A DNA stretch of 64,000 nucleotides from Subtercola endophyticus (GCF_021044565.1 NZ_CP087997.1:2108001-2172000), one strand, 5' to 3'. Numbered from the stretch's first letter, positions 37,875-46,419 are shown. Program-made: numbers and translations. Notes: generated from the letters alone by a model not told the origin.

Positions 37875-38762
37875 CTACTCGAGCTCGTTGAGGTCGCCGT
37901 AGAGGCGGTTGATGGAGGAGATGCGGGAGCGAGTACCGCGGGCCGCGACTCCGAGGGTCTCGCTGGCGAGCAGGGCGACGAGGCTGTTCGCGGCGGCATA
38001 GCTGTCGAGGGCTGTGACGCTGTCGACGGGGCAGTCCAGCCAGACGGTGGAGTGGGGGGCGTAGCGTGCGGCGGAGGAATCGCCGATCAGCACGACGGGT
38101 ACGCTCAACTGCCGCAGGGCATCAACTACGCCGGTGAAGCCGTGCGGACGGCGGCGGAAGCCGACGACGATGGCCGCGTCGTCGGGGCCGAGGCCGACGA
38201 GCTCTTCACCGATCGACTGCGCGGGCTGGGGGGCGAGGCGAACGTCGCCCAGTCCTTGGATGAGCTGCTGCCGCAGGTGCAGGGCGACGGGGTACGAATT
38301 GCGCAGGCCGATCACCACGACGCGGCGGGCACGGGCCAGCAGGGCGGCCGCGGCATCCAGTCGGCCGTCGGTCACGGCTTCGAGGGCGCGCTGGATGTTC
38401 GACCGCTCTTGCTCGAGGTGCGCCTCGAGCGCCGCTCTGCCGTGATCCAGTTCGAGGTTCGGGCCGCCTGAGCCGAGGGCGATTCCGCCGAGGGGGACGC
38501 CCTCGCTACGCAGGGCGCGAGCGTGATCGCGCACTTCTTGCGCGTCGGTGAAGCCGAGGCTGCGAAACAGTCGGCTCACGGTCGCCTTCGAGACACCGCT
38601 GAGGCGGGCGAGCTCGCTGGCGTTGTACACGGCGAGATCGTCGATGTGATCGAGAATGAAGTCGGCCGCCCGCTGCTCTTGCGGCGAGAGCTCGGCGTAC
38701 GAGTTGTCGATGCGCTGCCCGATCGGCGCCGCCGCCGACTGCGCTTCGGGGGCGGCGGTCAC
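37875..38762 (-). CDS. RpiR/MurR-family regulator with SIS domain
   Basis: A 295-residue regulator with an N-terminal HTH_6 domain (LSPQEQRAADFILDHIDDLAVYNASELARLSGVSKATVSRLFRSLGF split over about residues 25-70) and a C-terminal SIS sugar-isomerase fold (RRVVVIGLRNSYPVALHLRQQL, VGFRRRPHGFTGVVDALR). In several actinobacteria members of this family regulate purine or ureide use. It is the last gene downstream of formamidase-pucG-allC and starts at GTG 38762. Effector unknown, but probably a ureide or phospho-sugar. Confidence 0.88.
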   Translation of the reverse strand: MTAAPEAQSAAAPIGQRIDNSYAELSPQEQRAADFILDHIDDLAVYNASELARLSGVSKATVSRLFRSLGFTDAQEVRDHARALRSEGVPLGGIALGSGGPNLELDHGRAALEAHLEQERSNIQRALEAVTDGRLDAAAALLARARRVVVIGLRNSYPVALHLRQQLIQGLGDVRLAPQPAQSIGEELVGLGPDDAAIVVGFRRRPHGFTGVVDALRQLSVPVVLIGDSSAARYAPHSTVWLDCPVDSVTALDSYAAANSLVALLASETLGVAARGTRSRISSINRLYGDLNELE

Positions 38763-38787
38763 CTCTGCGCTCCGGCCGCGGGGCTAG

Positions 38788-38848
38788 ATCGAGCTGCGGG
38801 TTTGTGCGGGTGGCGCGGGTGTAGACCCGCACAAAGTCGCAGCTCGAT
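38788..38848 (-). terminator. 24-nt-arm hairpin between allC and the RpiR gene
   Basis: Arms 38788-38811 and 38825-38848 pair with two mismatches around a 13-nt loop; the left arm opens ATCGAGCTGCGGG. It lies 26 bp upstream of the RpiR start and 36 bp downstream of the allC stop. It may terminate or attenuate the upstream operon before the regulator gene. Confidence 0.6.
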
Positions 38849-38883
38849 GAGGTGGAGAGGTGCCACGAGGCTGGTTGGGCGAG

Positions 38884-40374
38884 TCACGCGAGCACCGGGG
38901 GGTCGACGGCGAGGGGCATCTGCGCGGCGAGCGAGAGAACGGCCTGCTCGAAAGCATCGGTGGCGAGGGCGACGTCGGCCGCCTCGACGTGCTCGTCGGG
39001 GTGGTGGCTGACGCCGCCGCGGCAGCGGATGAACAGCATCGCGATGTCGGTGACGTCGGCTACGGCCATTCCGTCGTGCCCGGCGCGGCTGAGCAGCAGT
39101 TTGGGCTCGGGGTTGCCGGTCGAGTGGATGCCAGCCGCGATCGCCTCGCGCAGGTGCGGGCTGCACACCACGGCTGGGGCGTTATGCGTCTGCCGCACGG
39201 TGAAAGTGAGGTCGCGTGCCTGGCACGTGGCGGCGATGTTCGCGTTGATCTCGGACCACACGTGGTCGCGCTCGTCGTCGAACTCTCCGCGCAGGTCGAG
39301 GCTGAGCTCGACGCGGCCGGGGATGACGTTGACCGCGTTCGGGAACACCTCGAGGTGGCCGACGGTCGCGATCAGGCCTGCGAAGCGGGCGGTGGTCTCG
39401 ATCATGGTGACGATCTCTGCGGCGCCGGCCAGGGCATCCTTTCGCCGGTCGAACGGAGTGCCGGAGTGACCGGCGTGGCCGTTGATGGTGATGGCGAAGC
39501 GGCGGGCGCCCGCGATCGAGGAGACGATGCCCAGAGCGTGACTCGCCTCTTCGAGATAGGGGCCCTGCTCGATGTGCGCTTCGAGGTAGGCGACGAGAGA
39601 TTCGGGGGTGCGTGCCGCGTCGGTGAGCTTCTCGGGGTCGAGCCCGAACGCACGATAGGCCTCGCGCAGGGTGACGCCCTGCTCGTCGGTGAGGTCGAGC
39701 CAGTTCGGGTCGAAGGTGCCCGCGAGCGCGCGGCTGCCGAGCAAAGCGCGGCCGAAGCGGGTGCCCTCTTCGTCGCCGAAGGCCACGACCTCGAGCGCAA
39801 ACGGCAAGCGGATGCCCGCCGAATGAATACGATCGACCACCGCGATGGCGGTCAGAACACCGAGAATGCCGTCGTAGCGCCCCGCGGAAGGAACGGTGTC
39901 GAGGTGCGATCCGAGCAGAACGGCGGGCAGACCCGGAACGGCGCCCTCGAGGCGGCCGCACTGGTTGCCGGCGGCGTCTTGCCAGGTGGTCATGCCGGCC
40001 TCGATCATCCAGCCGGCGGCGAGCGCGTTGACCGCGCGGTGCTCGTCGGTGAGGTAGACGCGGCGGATGAGTCCGTTCGGCAGGGTGCTGTAGCTCGCGA
40101 GCTCGTCGCAGCGGGCGAGCAGGGAGAGGGCGCCGGTGCGGTCGACTACGGCGGCGGTCGCCGGGGCGCTGACGGTCGTGGGCCTGGCGTCGGTCGTAGA
40201 CGCGGCGCCGGAGGCGTCGGTGGCGTCGGTCGTAGACGCGGCGCCGGAGGCGTCGGTGGCGTCGCTCGTAGACGCGGCGCCGGAGGCGTCGGTGGCGTCG
40301 CTCGTAGACGCGGCGCCGGAGGCGTCGGTGGCGTCGCTCGTAGACGCGGCGCCGGAGGCGTCGGTGTCGGTCAT
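38884..40374 (-). CDS. allC: Allantoate amidohydrolase (M20 family) with repetitive N-terminus
   Basis: A 496-residue Zn/Mn hydrolase releasing ammonia and ureidoglycine from allantoate. The metal motifs are LLGSHLDTVPSAGRYDG, FGDEEGTRF and EAHIEQGP, with the dimer domain in GHAGHSGTPFDRRKDAL and a final SHHPDEHV, all as in AllC/HyuC-type amidases. The first 70 residues are an extra low-complexity part formed by five copies of a 36-nt repeat (TDASGAASTSDA). Homologues begin near residue 75. ATG 40374 overlaps the pucG stop. N-carbamoyl amino acid hydrolysis is the alternative activity. Confidence 0.92.
   Translation of the reverse strand: MTDTDASGAASTSDATDASGAASTSDATDASGAASTSDATDASGAASTTDATDASGAASTTDARPTTVSAPATAAVVDRTGALSLLARCDELASYSTLPNGLIRRVYLTDEHRAVNALAAGWMIEAGMTTWQDAAGNQCGRLEGAVPGLPAVLLGSHLDTVPSAGRYDGILGVLTAIAVVDRIHSAGIRLPFALEVVAFGDEEGTRFGRALLGSRALAGTFDPNWLDLTDEQGVTLREAYRAFGLDPEKLTDAARTPESLVAYLEAHIEQGPYLEEASHALGIVSSIAGARRFAITINGHAGHSGTPFDRRKDALAGAAEIVTMIETTARFAGLIATVGHLEVFPNAVNVIPGRVELSLDLRGEFDDERDHVWSEINANIAATCQARDLTFTVRQTHNAPAVVCSPHLREAIAAGIHSTGNPEPKLLLSRAGHDGMAVADVTDIAMLFIRCRGGVSHHPDEHVEAADVALATDAFEQAVLSLAAQMPLAVDPPVLA
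40185..40372 (-). repeat. 36-nt tandem repeat, five copies, inside allC
   Basis: The unit contains GTAGACGCGGCGCCGGAGG (plus-strand reading) and recurs every 36 bp, with copies differing at one or two positions. It encodes TDASGAASTS/TDA repeats. The unit length is a multiple of three, so copy-number change keeps the frame. Confidence 0.92.
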
Positions 40375-41657
40375 ACGGCCTCGGCTTCGGTGAACTCCGG
40401 GGCGGTCGCCGCAGAGTCGGCATGGGCGTCGGTGTAGAAGTCGTAGGCGGCCCCGACTCCCCCACCGGCCGCGACAGGTGCGCCCGCGCGGCGCAACACC
40501 TGCTCGAGTGCCGAAAGCGTGGTGAGCACGGTGTCTTTGCGGGCGTTGTAGCCCATGGTTCCGATGCGCCAGACCTTGCCGTGCAGCGGGCCGAAGCTGG
40601 TTCCGATCTCGATGCCGAAGTCGTCGAGCAGCTCGCCGCGTACCGCGTCACCGGCGACTCCCTCGGGGATGTAGACCGCGGTGACGTTGTTCATGAGGTA
40701 CCGCTCGTCGCCGAAGATACGCAGGCCGAGCCCGCGGAGGCCTTCGCGCATGGCGCCGCCGTGCATCCGGTGCCGCTCGACGGCGGCATCGATGCCTTCG
40801 TCGACGAGCAGCCGCGCGCATTCGCGTGCGCCGTAGAGCATGGAGGTGGCCTCGGTGTGGTGGTTGAGGCGTTTGGCGCCCCAGTAGTCGAAGATCATTG
40901 AGAGGTCGAAGTAGTTCGAGCGGATGGGGGTGGCCGATCCAAAGGGAGACAGCACAGGGTCGCCCTCCGAACGGATGCCCGCCTCGATGCTCTTGCGCGA
41001 GTTGATGAGCTCGACGGCTTTGGCCGAGAAGGTGGCCGGCGCAGATCCCGAGGGGCCGCCGAGGCACTTCTGCAGGCCGGCGGTCACGGCGTCGAGGCCC
41101 CAGGCGTCGGTCTGGAAGGTGTTTCCGGCGAGCGAGGCGGTGACGTCGGTGTAGAACAGCACTCCGTGTTCGCGGCAGATGGCGCCGAGTTCGTCGAGCG
41201 GCTGAGCGACGGTCGTGGAGGTGTCGCCGTGCACGATAGCGAGCAGCTTCGGCTTGGTCTCGATGATGGCTTGCTCGATCTGCTCGGGCGTGAAGACGGT
41301 GCCCCACTCGACTTCGCGCACGTGCACTTCGGCTCCGCAGCGCTCAGCAATTTCGCGCAGCAAGTGCCCGAATCGGCCGAAGACGGCCACCAGAACGCGG
41401 TCTCCGGGCTCGATCATGCTCACGAGCGCGGCCTCGATGCCGGCGCGCGAGGTGCCGTCGATGAGCAGCGTCTGCTCGTTCTGCGTCTTGAAGACGTCGC
41501 GGTAGAGGCCCATCGTCTCGGTCATGTACGCCGTCATCGCCGGGTCGTATTGCCCCACGAGCTGCGCTGACATCGCCCGCAGCACCCTCGGGTCTGCGTT
41601 GATGGGGCCGGGGCCCATGAGCAGGCGCGCGGGTGGGTTGATGGGCTGACTGGTGAT
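40371..41657 (-). CDS. pucG: (S)-ureidoglycine-glyoxylate aminotransferase (probable AUC start)
   Basis: A class V aminotransferase that moves the amino group of ureidoglycine to glyoxylate, giving glycine and oxalurate. Core motifs: GPGPINADPRVLRAM, LIDGTSRAGIEAALVSM, and the PLP lysine in TAGLQKCLGGPSG. The first ATG (41618) would remove INPPARLL, conserved before GPGP. No ATG, GTG or TTG precedes it before an in-frame stop. An AGGAG site lies 5 nt before ATC 41657, giving ITSQPINPPARLLMGPGP and 428 residues. A 4-bp overlap couples it to allC. A TATACT box lies upstream. Confidence 0.93.
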   Translation of the reverse strand: MTSQPINPPARLLMGPGPINADPRVLRAMSAQLVGQYDPAMTAYMTETMGLYRDVFKTQNEQTLLIDGTSRAGIEAALVSMIEPGDRVLVAVFGRFGHLLREIAERCGAEVHVREVEWGTVFTPEQIEQAIIETKPKLLAIVHGDTSTTVAQPLDELGAICREHGVLFYTDVTASLAGNTFQTDAWGLDAVTAGLQKCLGGPSGSAPATFSAKAVELINSRKSIEAGIRSEGDPVLSPFGSATPIRSNYFDLSMIFDYWGAKRLNHHTEATSMLYGARECARLLVDEGIDAAVERHRMHGGAMREGLRGLGLRIFGDERYLMNNVTAVYIPEGVAGDAVRGELLDDFGIEIGTSFGPLHGKVWRIGTMGYNARKDTVLTTLSALEQVLRRAGAPVAAGGGVGAAYDFYTDAHADSAATAPEFTEAEAV

Positions 41658-41728
41658 GACGACTCCTCGTGCGATGTGTGAAGGTTGTGCGGCTACCGGA
41701 TGCTCTGAATCAGGTGTTTCAAGGTTCT

Positions 41729-41760
41729 AGTATATGCAACACGTGTTTCACGGGTGTTAC
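41729..41760 (-). promoter_or_regulatory. pucG promoter and operator region
   Basis: On the minus strand a perfect -10 box TATACT (41734-41729) lies downstream of the palindrome AACACGTGTT (41738-41747). GTGTTTCA occurs twice on the plus strand (41714-41721 and 41743-41750) and GTGTTACG follows. No good -35 is visible, so activation or repression at the palindrome is likely. The RpiR regulator downstream is a candidate binder. Confidence 0.5.
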
Positions 41761-41776
41761 GCGGAGTGCAACGGCG

Positions 41777-42859
41777 TCACGTGAAGTCAGCCACGCGGAT
41801 GCGGGCGTGCACTCCCTTCACGATGTCGACCACCTGCGAGATGTTGAAGTCGGTCGCCGCGCTGAGGTACGCGTAGGCCAGGTGCGAGTCCATGCCGTAG
41901 CGAGCGCCGAGCAGCGAGATCGCTGCGCGAACGCAGTGCTGCACGGCCTCGTCGAGGTCCACGCTCATGCCTGTGGGTACGAGAAACTCGGAGGTTTCGG
42001 CGAGCGGGCCGACCAGGTGGCCGAACTGCTGCAGAGCATCCGCTTGGGTGACGACCTCGAAGCGCACGGTGACGCGCAGCGACGCCTCCATGGCGGTGAG
42101 GGCGACCTCGCCGTCGCCCTGTGCGAAGTGCGGGTCGCCGACGTAGGCGAGTGCGCCCTCGACCTGCACCGGCAGGTACAGCGAGTTACCGGCGGTCAGC
42201 AGGTTGATGTCGATGTTGCCGCCGTGCGGGCCGGGCGGTACCGAGTGCGGTCGGGTGTCTCCCGAGACAGCGACGCCCATGATGCCGAGGAACGGGGCGA
42301 GCGGGAATCGCACCGAGCGGGCGCCGCCTACGACGAGTGGAAGTGCTCCGACCCGGCGGCCGTCGGGGTCTTCGTCGACCTTGGCGAACGCGCTGACGGT
42401 TTCGAGCCCGACGGGGAATTCGCCGGGAAGCGCGCCGCGCCCGTGCCGGTTCGAGATGACGCCGTAGGGCACCCGCGGCAGGGCCTCGACGAGGGTCATC
42501 TTGAGCAGGTCGCCGGGGCGGGCTCCGCGAATGCGGATGGGTCCGGTGATGACGTGCGGGCCGTCGACGGCCCGATCGCGCGGGTAGTCCGAGGCGGCCA
42601 GGGCGACGGCATCGGCGAGCACCCCGTCGGGGTCGACTCCGTGGCTGCCGAAGTAGCGGCGCGGATCGCGGCCCTGGTCTTCGAGCACACCCTCGTGACT
42701 GAGGGTGTCGATGGTGACCTCGTCGCCCGAATCGACCTCGAGCACGGCAGCGTCGGCCGCGCAGGGCAAGCGGCCCCAGAGAACATTGCGACCGGTGGCG
42801 GGCAGATAGTGTTGTGAGCGGATCGCGCCGGCCTCTGGCTGGAGTGGATCGAGAATCAT
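41777..42859 (-). CDS. Acetamidase/formamidase family protein
   Basis: A 360-residue FmdA/AmdA-type amidase that hydrolyses formamide or short amides to ammonia. Typical segments include DSGDEVTIDTLSHEG, HVITGPIRIRGARPGDLLKM, GNIDINLLTAGNSLYLPVQVEGALAYVGDPHFAQGDGEV (several joined motifs) and a His in DPHFAQG. It lies upstream of pucG with 119 bp between. It may hydrolyse oxamate or formamide by-products, or another amide linked to ureide use. It starts at ATG 42859 and is divergent from the DUF1275 gene. Confidence 0.88.
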   Translation of the reverse strand: MILDPLQPEAGAIRSQHYLPATGRNVLWGRLPCAADAAVLEVDSGDEVTIDTLSHEGVLEDQGRDPRRYFGSHGVDPDGVLADAVALAASDYPRDRAVDGPHVITGPIRIRGARPGDLLKMTLVEALPRVPYGVISNRHGRGALPGEFPVGLETVSAFAKVDEDPDGRRVGALPLVVGGARSVRFPLAPFLGIMGVAVSGDTRPHSVPPGPHGGNIDINLLTAGNSLYLPVQVEGALAYVGDPHFAQGDGEVALTAMEASLRVTVRFEVVTQADALQQFGHLVGPLAETSEFLVPTGMSVDLDEAVQHCVRAAISLLGARYGMDSHLAYAYLSAATDFNISQVVDIVKGVHARIRVADFT

Positions 42860-42975
42860 GTCAGATCTGCCTTCTGGTCTGCGTCGGTCTGCCCCGGCCT
42901 TCGCAGGCCTGCGCTTCTGCCTCTGATCGGGCTACTCGCCCGACGTTTCGACATTACCGTGACAAGGATTCGCCC

Positions 42976-43701
42976 GTGTTTCGACGCCTCAGCAGCAACA
43001 CCGACAACCTGCACCTCGGACTCATGCTCGCGCTCACGTTCTCAACCGGCGTGGTCGACGCTGTCGGGTACCTCGGGCTCGACCGGGTGTTCACAGGCAA
43101 CATGACGGGCAACGTCGTGATTCTCGGTATGGCGCTGGCTGGGGCGGATGGTCTGCCGATCATCGGGCCGGTCATCGCCTTGCTCAGCTTCATGCTGGGT
43201 GCGGTGATCGCCGGGCGGGTTCTTCGGCCGGTCAAAGACGGCTGGACTTCGCGCAGCACCGGGCTCTTGACGACCGTCGCCGTGATCATGGTGGCGCTGG
43301 CCATCACGCTGATTGTCTACGGCAGCACTCCCCCGCAACCGCAGGAGTACATCGTCACGATGTTCTTGGCCATCGGAATGGGAATACAGGCCGGTACGGC
43401 ACGACACCTGGGCGTGAAAGACGTGACGACGGTGGTCGTGACGTCGACGATCACGGGGTTCGCTGCCGATTCACGTCTGGCCGGCGGTAAGGGGCAGCCC
43501 TGGTTTCGTCGCGGGGCCGCGATCGTGCTGATCGCCTGCGGCGCGGCGACGGGTGCCCTGCTGCTCCGGCTCGGGCTGGGGTGGGGAGTGTCGCTGACGG
43601 CGCTGATCACGGTGATCGTGGCCATCCTCGGCCACGTCGGCGCGCGCGAGACCGCGCGGCGCGTGGCAGCCGACGTCGACGCTCCCACCCCCGCCCCCTA
43701 A
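42976..43701 (+). CDS. DUF1275 (YoaK-type) membrane protein
   Basis: A 241-residue membrane protein with about six hydrophobic segments and the family signature FSTGVVDAVGYLGLDRVFTGNMTGNVVILGMA near the N-terminus, then GMGIQAGTARHLGVKDVTTVVVTSTIT. The function of DUF1275 is unknown; an export role has been suggested in related proteins. GTG 42976 follows CAAGGATTCGCC; upstream in-frame codons lie in the divergent promoter region. It sits at the right edge of the stretch separating mutM from smc. Confidence 0.85.
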   Translation: MFRRLSSNTDNLHLGLMLALTFSTGVVDAVGYLGLDRVFTGNMTGNVVILGMALAGADGLPIIGPVIALLSFMLGAVIAGRVLRPVKDGWTSRSTGLLTTVAVIMVALAITLIVYGSTPPQPQEYIVTMFLAIGMGIQAGTARHLGVKDVTTVVVTSTITGFAADSRLAGGKGQPWFRRGAAIVLIACGAATGALLLRLGLGWGVSLTALITVIVAILGHVGARETARRVAADVDAPTPAP

Positions 43702-43703
43702 CG

Positions 43704-43766
43704 ATCTCGCGCGTCGATTTCGGCCGGTTCATCGGCGGGATAGCGGCAGAAATCGACGCGCGAGAT
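43704..43766. terminator. Perfect 18-bp hairpin in convergent gap before mutM end
   Basis: Perfect 18-nt arms ATCTCGCGCGTCGATTTC (43704-43721) and its complement (43749-43766) flank a 27-nt loop. They fill the gap between the DUF1275 stop (43701) and the mutM stop (43770). A bidirectional terminator is the natural reading. Confidence 0.65.
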
Positions 43767-43769
43767 TTC

Positions 43770-44738
43770 TCAGCGGGGGTTGCGGAGGCGTTGACAGTGG
43801 GGGCAGAAGTGCGAGCCTCTGTTCATGAAGTTCTCGCGGACGACGAGGGTGCCGCAGCGGGGGCAGGGTTTGCCCTGCTGGCCGTAAACGTTGAGCGAGT
43901 GCGAGAAGTACCCTGACGCACCGTTGACGTTCACGTAGGTGGCGTCGAAACTCGTGCCACCCTCGGCCAGCGCCTTGGTGAGCACGAGCCTTATCTCCGT
44001 GAGCAGCAGCCGCGCACGCCGTGTGCCGAGCGAAGAGGTCGGCTGCGCGTAGTGGATCTTCGCCGCCCACAGCGCCTCGCCGGCGTAGATGTTGCCGATG
44101 CCGCTGACCAGCGTCTGGTCGAGCATCGCGCGCTTGATGCCGGTGTTCTTGCGCTTGAGCGCGGCGAAGAAAGCGCGGTCGTCGAAGGCCGGGTCGAGTG
44201 GATCGCGGGCGATATGGGCGACCTGGCTGGGCACCGCGGCGAGCCACGCGGGGGGCTCCGTCAATGATGTGCTGGCGGCCGCGGAAGAGGGGGGCCAGCC
44301 GCGCTCGAGACCGGGGCCCGAGTAGCCGCCCGCACGGGCATCCGGTGTCGGCAGCAGGGTGTCGACCGCCATCGAGCCGAAGATGCGCTGGTCGACGAAG
44401 TTGACCCAGTACTCTCCGAGCTGCGGATGCTCGATGCCGAGCCGAATGCGCAGCAGGCCGTTCTCGGCGGTGCCCGGTTCGCGCAGAAGTACTTGCCCGC
44501 TCATTCCGAGGTGGGTGACGAGGGCGGCGCCCGAGCTCAGCGGAAACCAGAGGAACTTTCCGCGGCGCACGGCCGCGAGCATCCGGTTGCCTGTCAAGAG
44601 CGTCTCGAACTCGCCGGCCGCGGGTGCGTGCCGCTTGAGCGAGCGCTGGTCGAATACCTCGACCCCCGTGACGAGGGCACCGGTCACGGCGGGTTCGAGG
44701 CCGGCGCGCACGACCTCGACTTCGGGCAGCTCAGGCAC
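43770..44738 (-). CDS. mutM: Formamidopyrimidine-DNA glycosylase MutM
   Basis: A 322-residue DNA repair glycosylase/lyase that removes 8-oxoguanine. It begins PELPEVEVVRAGLEP after Met, with catalytic Pro and Glu, and shows GNIYAGEALW near residue 215 and the C-terminal zinc finger CPRCGTLVVRE, then HFCPHC. A Pro/Ser/Gly-rich loop (PTPDARAGGYSGPGLERG) near 130-150 enlarges it relative to usual 270-300-residue forms. It is the last gene of the yceD-rpmF-rnc-mutM block, 15 bp after rnc. Confidence 0.97.
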   Translation of the reverse strand: MPELPEVEVVRAGLEPAVTGALVTGVEVFDQRSLKRHAPAAGEFETLLTGNRMLAAVRRGKFLWFPLSSGAALVTHLGMSGQVLLREPGTAENGLLRIRLGIEHPQLGEYWVNFVDQRIFGSMAVDTLLPTPDARAGGYSGPGLERGWPPSSAAASTSLTEPPAWLAAVPSQVAHIARDPLDPAFDDRAFFAALKRKNTGIKRAMLDQTLVSGIGNIYAGEALWAAKIHYAQPTSSLGTRRARLLLTEIRLVLTKALAEGGTSFDATYVNVNGASGYFSHSLNVYGQQGKPCPRCGTLVVRENFMNRGSHFCPHCQRLRNPR

Positions 44739-44753
44739 GGTCGACCGGTGCGC

Positions 44754-45479
44754 TCACGCGCGGTCGGCGAGCAATTGCTGCGCCTGGCGCGCGGCTACCG
44801 ACTCGGCCTGCTTCTTGCTCGAGCCTTCGCCGACGCCCGTGACGAGGTCACCGATACTCACGGTCGCGACGAAGACCTTGCGGTGATCGGGGCCCGACTC
44901 GGTGATCTCGTACTGCGGGGCCTCTTCGCCGAGTGTCGCAGCGAGTTCTTGCAGGGTGGTCTTCGGGTCCATGGACTCGCCGAAGGTATCGGGGTTCTCG
45001 ATGAGAGGCTCCACCAGACGCAGCACCAGCGCCGTTGCGGTGTCACCGCCGAGGCCGAGATAGGTGGCGCCGATCAGCGCCTCGACCGTGTCGGCCAGAA
45101 TCGACGCCTTTTCGCGGCCGCCGGTCAGCACCTCGCCGCGGCCGAGGTGGATGTACGCGCCGAGGCCGATCGTCTTGCCGATGCCGGCGAGAGCCACCGT
45201 CGACACGAGGCTCGCGCGGCGCTTGGCCAGCTCACCCTCGCCGAGGTCGGGGTAGCGGTTGTAGAGCATCACCGTGACGGCCTGGCCGAGAATCGAATCG
45301 CCGAGAAACTCGAGGCGCTCGTTCGTGGCGACGCCGCCGTGTTCGTACGACCAGGAGCGGTGGGTTAGAGCGAGGTGCAGCAGATCATCCGGAATCTGAA
45401 CCTGCAGGGTCGCCAAAAGGCGCGTTCTGTCTAACGCCGTCTCGGACTTGGCCGCCGCGGATTTTTCAGAACGCGCCAT
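44754..45479 (-). CDS. rnc: Ribonuclease III
   Basis: A 241-residue endonuclease for double-stranded RNA, processing rRNA precursors. The signature NERLEFLGDSILGQAV is near residues 56-71, the second catalytic cluster is DTVEALIGATYL, and a C-terminal double-stranded-RNA-binding domain follows (DPKTTLQELAATLGE ... SSKKQAESVAARQAQQLL). Start ATG 45479. It lies 17 bp after rpmF and would process the rrn transcript at 30430-36075. Confidence 0.97.
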   Translation of the reverse strand: MARSEKSAAAKSETALDRTRLLATLQVQIPDDLLHLALTHRSWSYEHGGVATNERLEFLGDSILGQAVTVMLYNRYPDLGEGELAKRRASLVSTVALAGIGKTIGLGAYIHLGRGEVLTGGREKASILADTVEALIGATYLGLGGDTATALVLRLVEPLIENPDTFGESMDPKTTLQELAATLGEEAPQYEITESGPDHRKVFVATVSIGDLVTGVGEGSSKKQAESVAARQAQQLLADRA

Positions 45480-45496
45480 TCGGTAGGAACCGAAGC

Positions 45497-45700
45497 CTAT
45501 ACGTCGGCGACCTTGCGGCCCTTGTATTCAAGGAACAGCGCGGTGCCGGCGGAGTCTTCGACAACCTTGGCGCGGTGCGGAAGGCTGTAGGTGGTCTTGC
45601 CGTTCTCGATGGTCTTGACGAGCGTGGGGGCGGTCGCCTTCCACTGTGCGCGGCGCATGCGGGTCGAGGCCCGCGACATCTTTCGCTTGGGTACAGCCAT
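45497..45700 (-). CDS. rpmF: 50S ribosomal protein L32
   Basis: A 67-residue ribosomal protein beginning [19 protein letters not shown] after Met, the L32 signature, with the C-terminal HRAKVVED and [11 protein letters not shown]. It lacks the zinc-binding Cys pairs of some L32 forms. It lies 3 bp after the yceD-like gene. Confidence 0.96.
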   Translation of the reverse strand: MAVPKRKMSRASTRMRRAQWKATAPTLVKTIENGKTTYSLPHRAKVVEDSAGTALFLEYKGRKVADV

Positions 45701-45703
45701 GAG

Positions 45704-46300
45704 CTAACTCTTCTCTATCTCGGCCCCGGACGGCGATTCTGCGTCGGGCGCGTGGTTTGTGGATGCTTCTGACTCGTTCGGTTCCAGCAGACCTGCGAGC
45801 GCAGACCAGCGGGAATCAATGAGCTCCTGCGGCGGGCGTTCGGGCAGATCTTCGAGTCGCTCACCCGTGACGGGGTCGAGACCAGGGCAATCTGGCCGGC
45901 AAACCGGTTGGAACGGGAGTGCGAGAACAACCGCATCCCTGATCAGAGGTTCAAGGTCGACGTGGTCGCCGATCACCTCATAATCAAAAGCTTCGTCATG
46001 AGAATACGCGAAAAGCTCCGCAAACTCGACTCGAACGGGCAAAGTGATGTCTTTGAGGCATCTGCCGCACACTCCGACGGCCTCGCCATCGACTCTGGCC
46101 GTGGCCAGAATGCCGTCGTGCAGGGACTCCAGACGCAGGTCGATGTCGAGCACACTGCCCTGTTCGACCGCCACGAGGCCCTCGCCCAGTTTCTCCGGCA
46201 CAACGAGTTCGAGTTCGCGTTCGCGCAGCTCGCCGGGCTGATGCATCAGATCCCAGACGTTGACCGTGAACGGGGTCTTGTTGAATTTGTTCACGGTCAT
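45704..46300 (-). CDS. YceD/DUF177 family protein
   Basis: A 198-residue protein of the DUF177/YceD family that always sits upstream of rpmF and is thought to act in 23S rRNA accumulation. Features: VWDLMHQPGELREREL near the start, a Cys pair in GVCGRCLKD, a second pair in QPVCRPDCPGL, DPVTGE, and the conserved PRWSAL-like element SRWSALAGLL near the end. The four Cys suggest metal binding. It opens the yceD-rpmF-rnc-mutM transcript. Confidence 0.92.
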   Translation of the reverse strand: MTVNKFNKTPFTVNVWDLMHQPGELRERELELVVPEKLGEGLVAVEQGSVLDIDLRLESLHDGILATARVDGEAVGVCGRCLKDITLPVRVEFAELFAYSHDEAFDYEVIGDHVDLEPLIRDAVVLALPFQPVCRPDCPGLDPVTGERLEDLPERPPQELIDSRWSALAGLLEPNESEASTNHAPDAESPSGAEIEKS

Positions 46301-46419
46301 TGAGTTTACATTGGTGTTGCTGGTGGTCGGCGGGTGGGGTCAGGTCTGGCCTGGCCTGGTCTGGTCTGGCCTGGTCTGGTCGGTGCGCGTCAGGTCTGGT
46401 CGGTGCGGTGCGGGTCGGG
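46301..46419 (-). repeat. CTGGT/CTGGC microsatellite spacer
   Basis: 119 bp contain reiterated CTGGC and CTGGT words and two copies of CAGGTCTGGTCGGTGCG. The spacer lies between the LysR stop and the yceD start, where the minus-strand RNA is C-rich. No gene is seen. A promoter for yceD must lie here or within the end of the lysR gene but could not be placed. Confidence 0.7.

Noticed and set aside
46319-46326. GCTGGTGG, the E. coli Chi octamer
   Set aside because: Chi recognition is RecBCD-specific and actinobacteria mainly use AdnAB; the octamer arises easily in the CTGGT microsatellite here.
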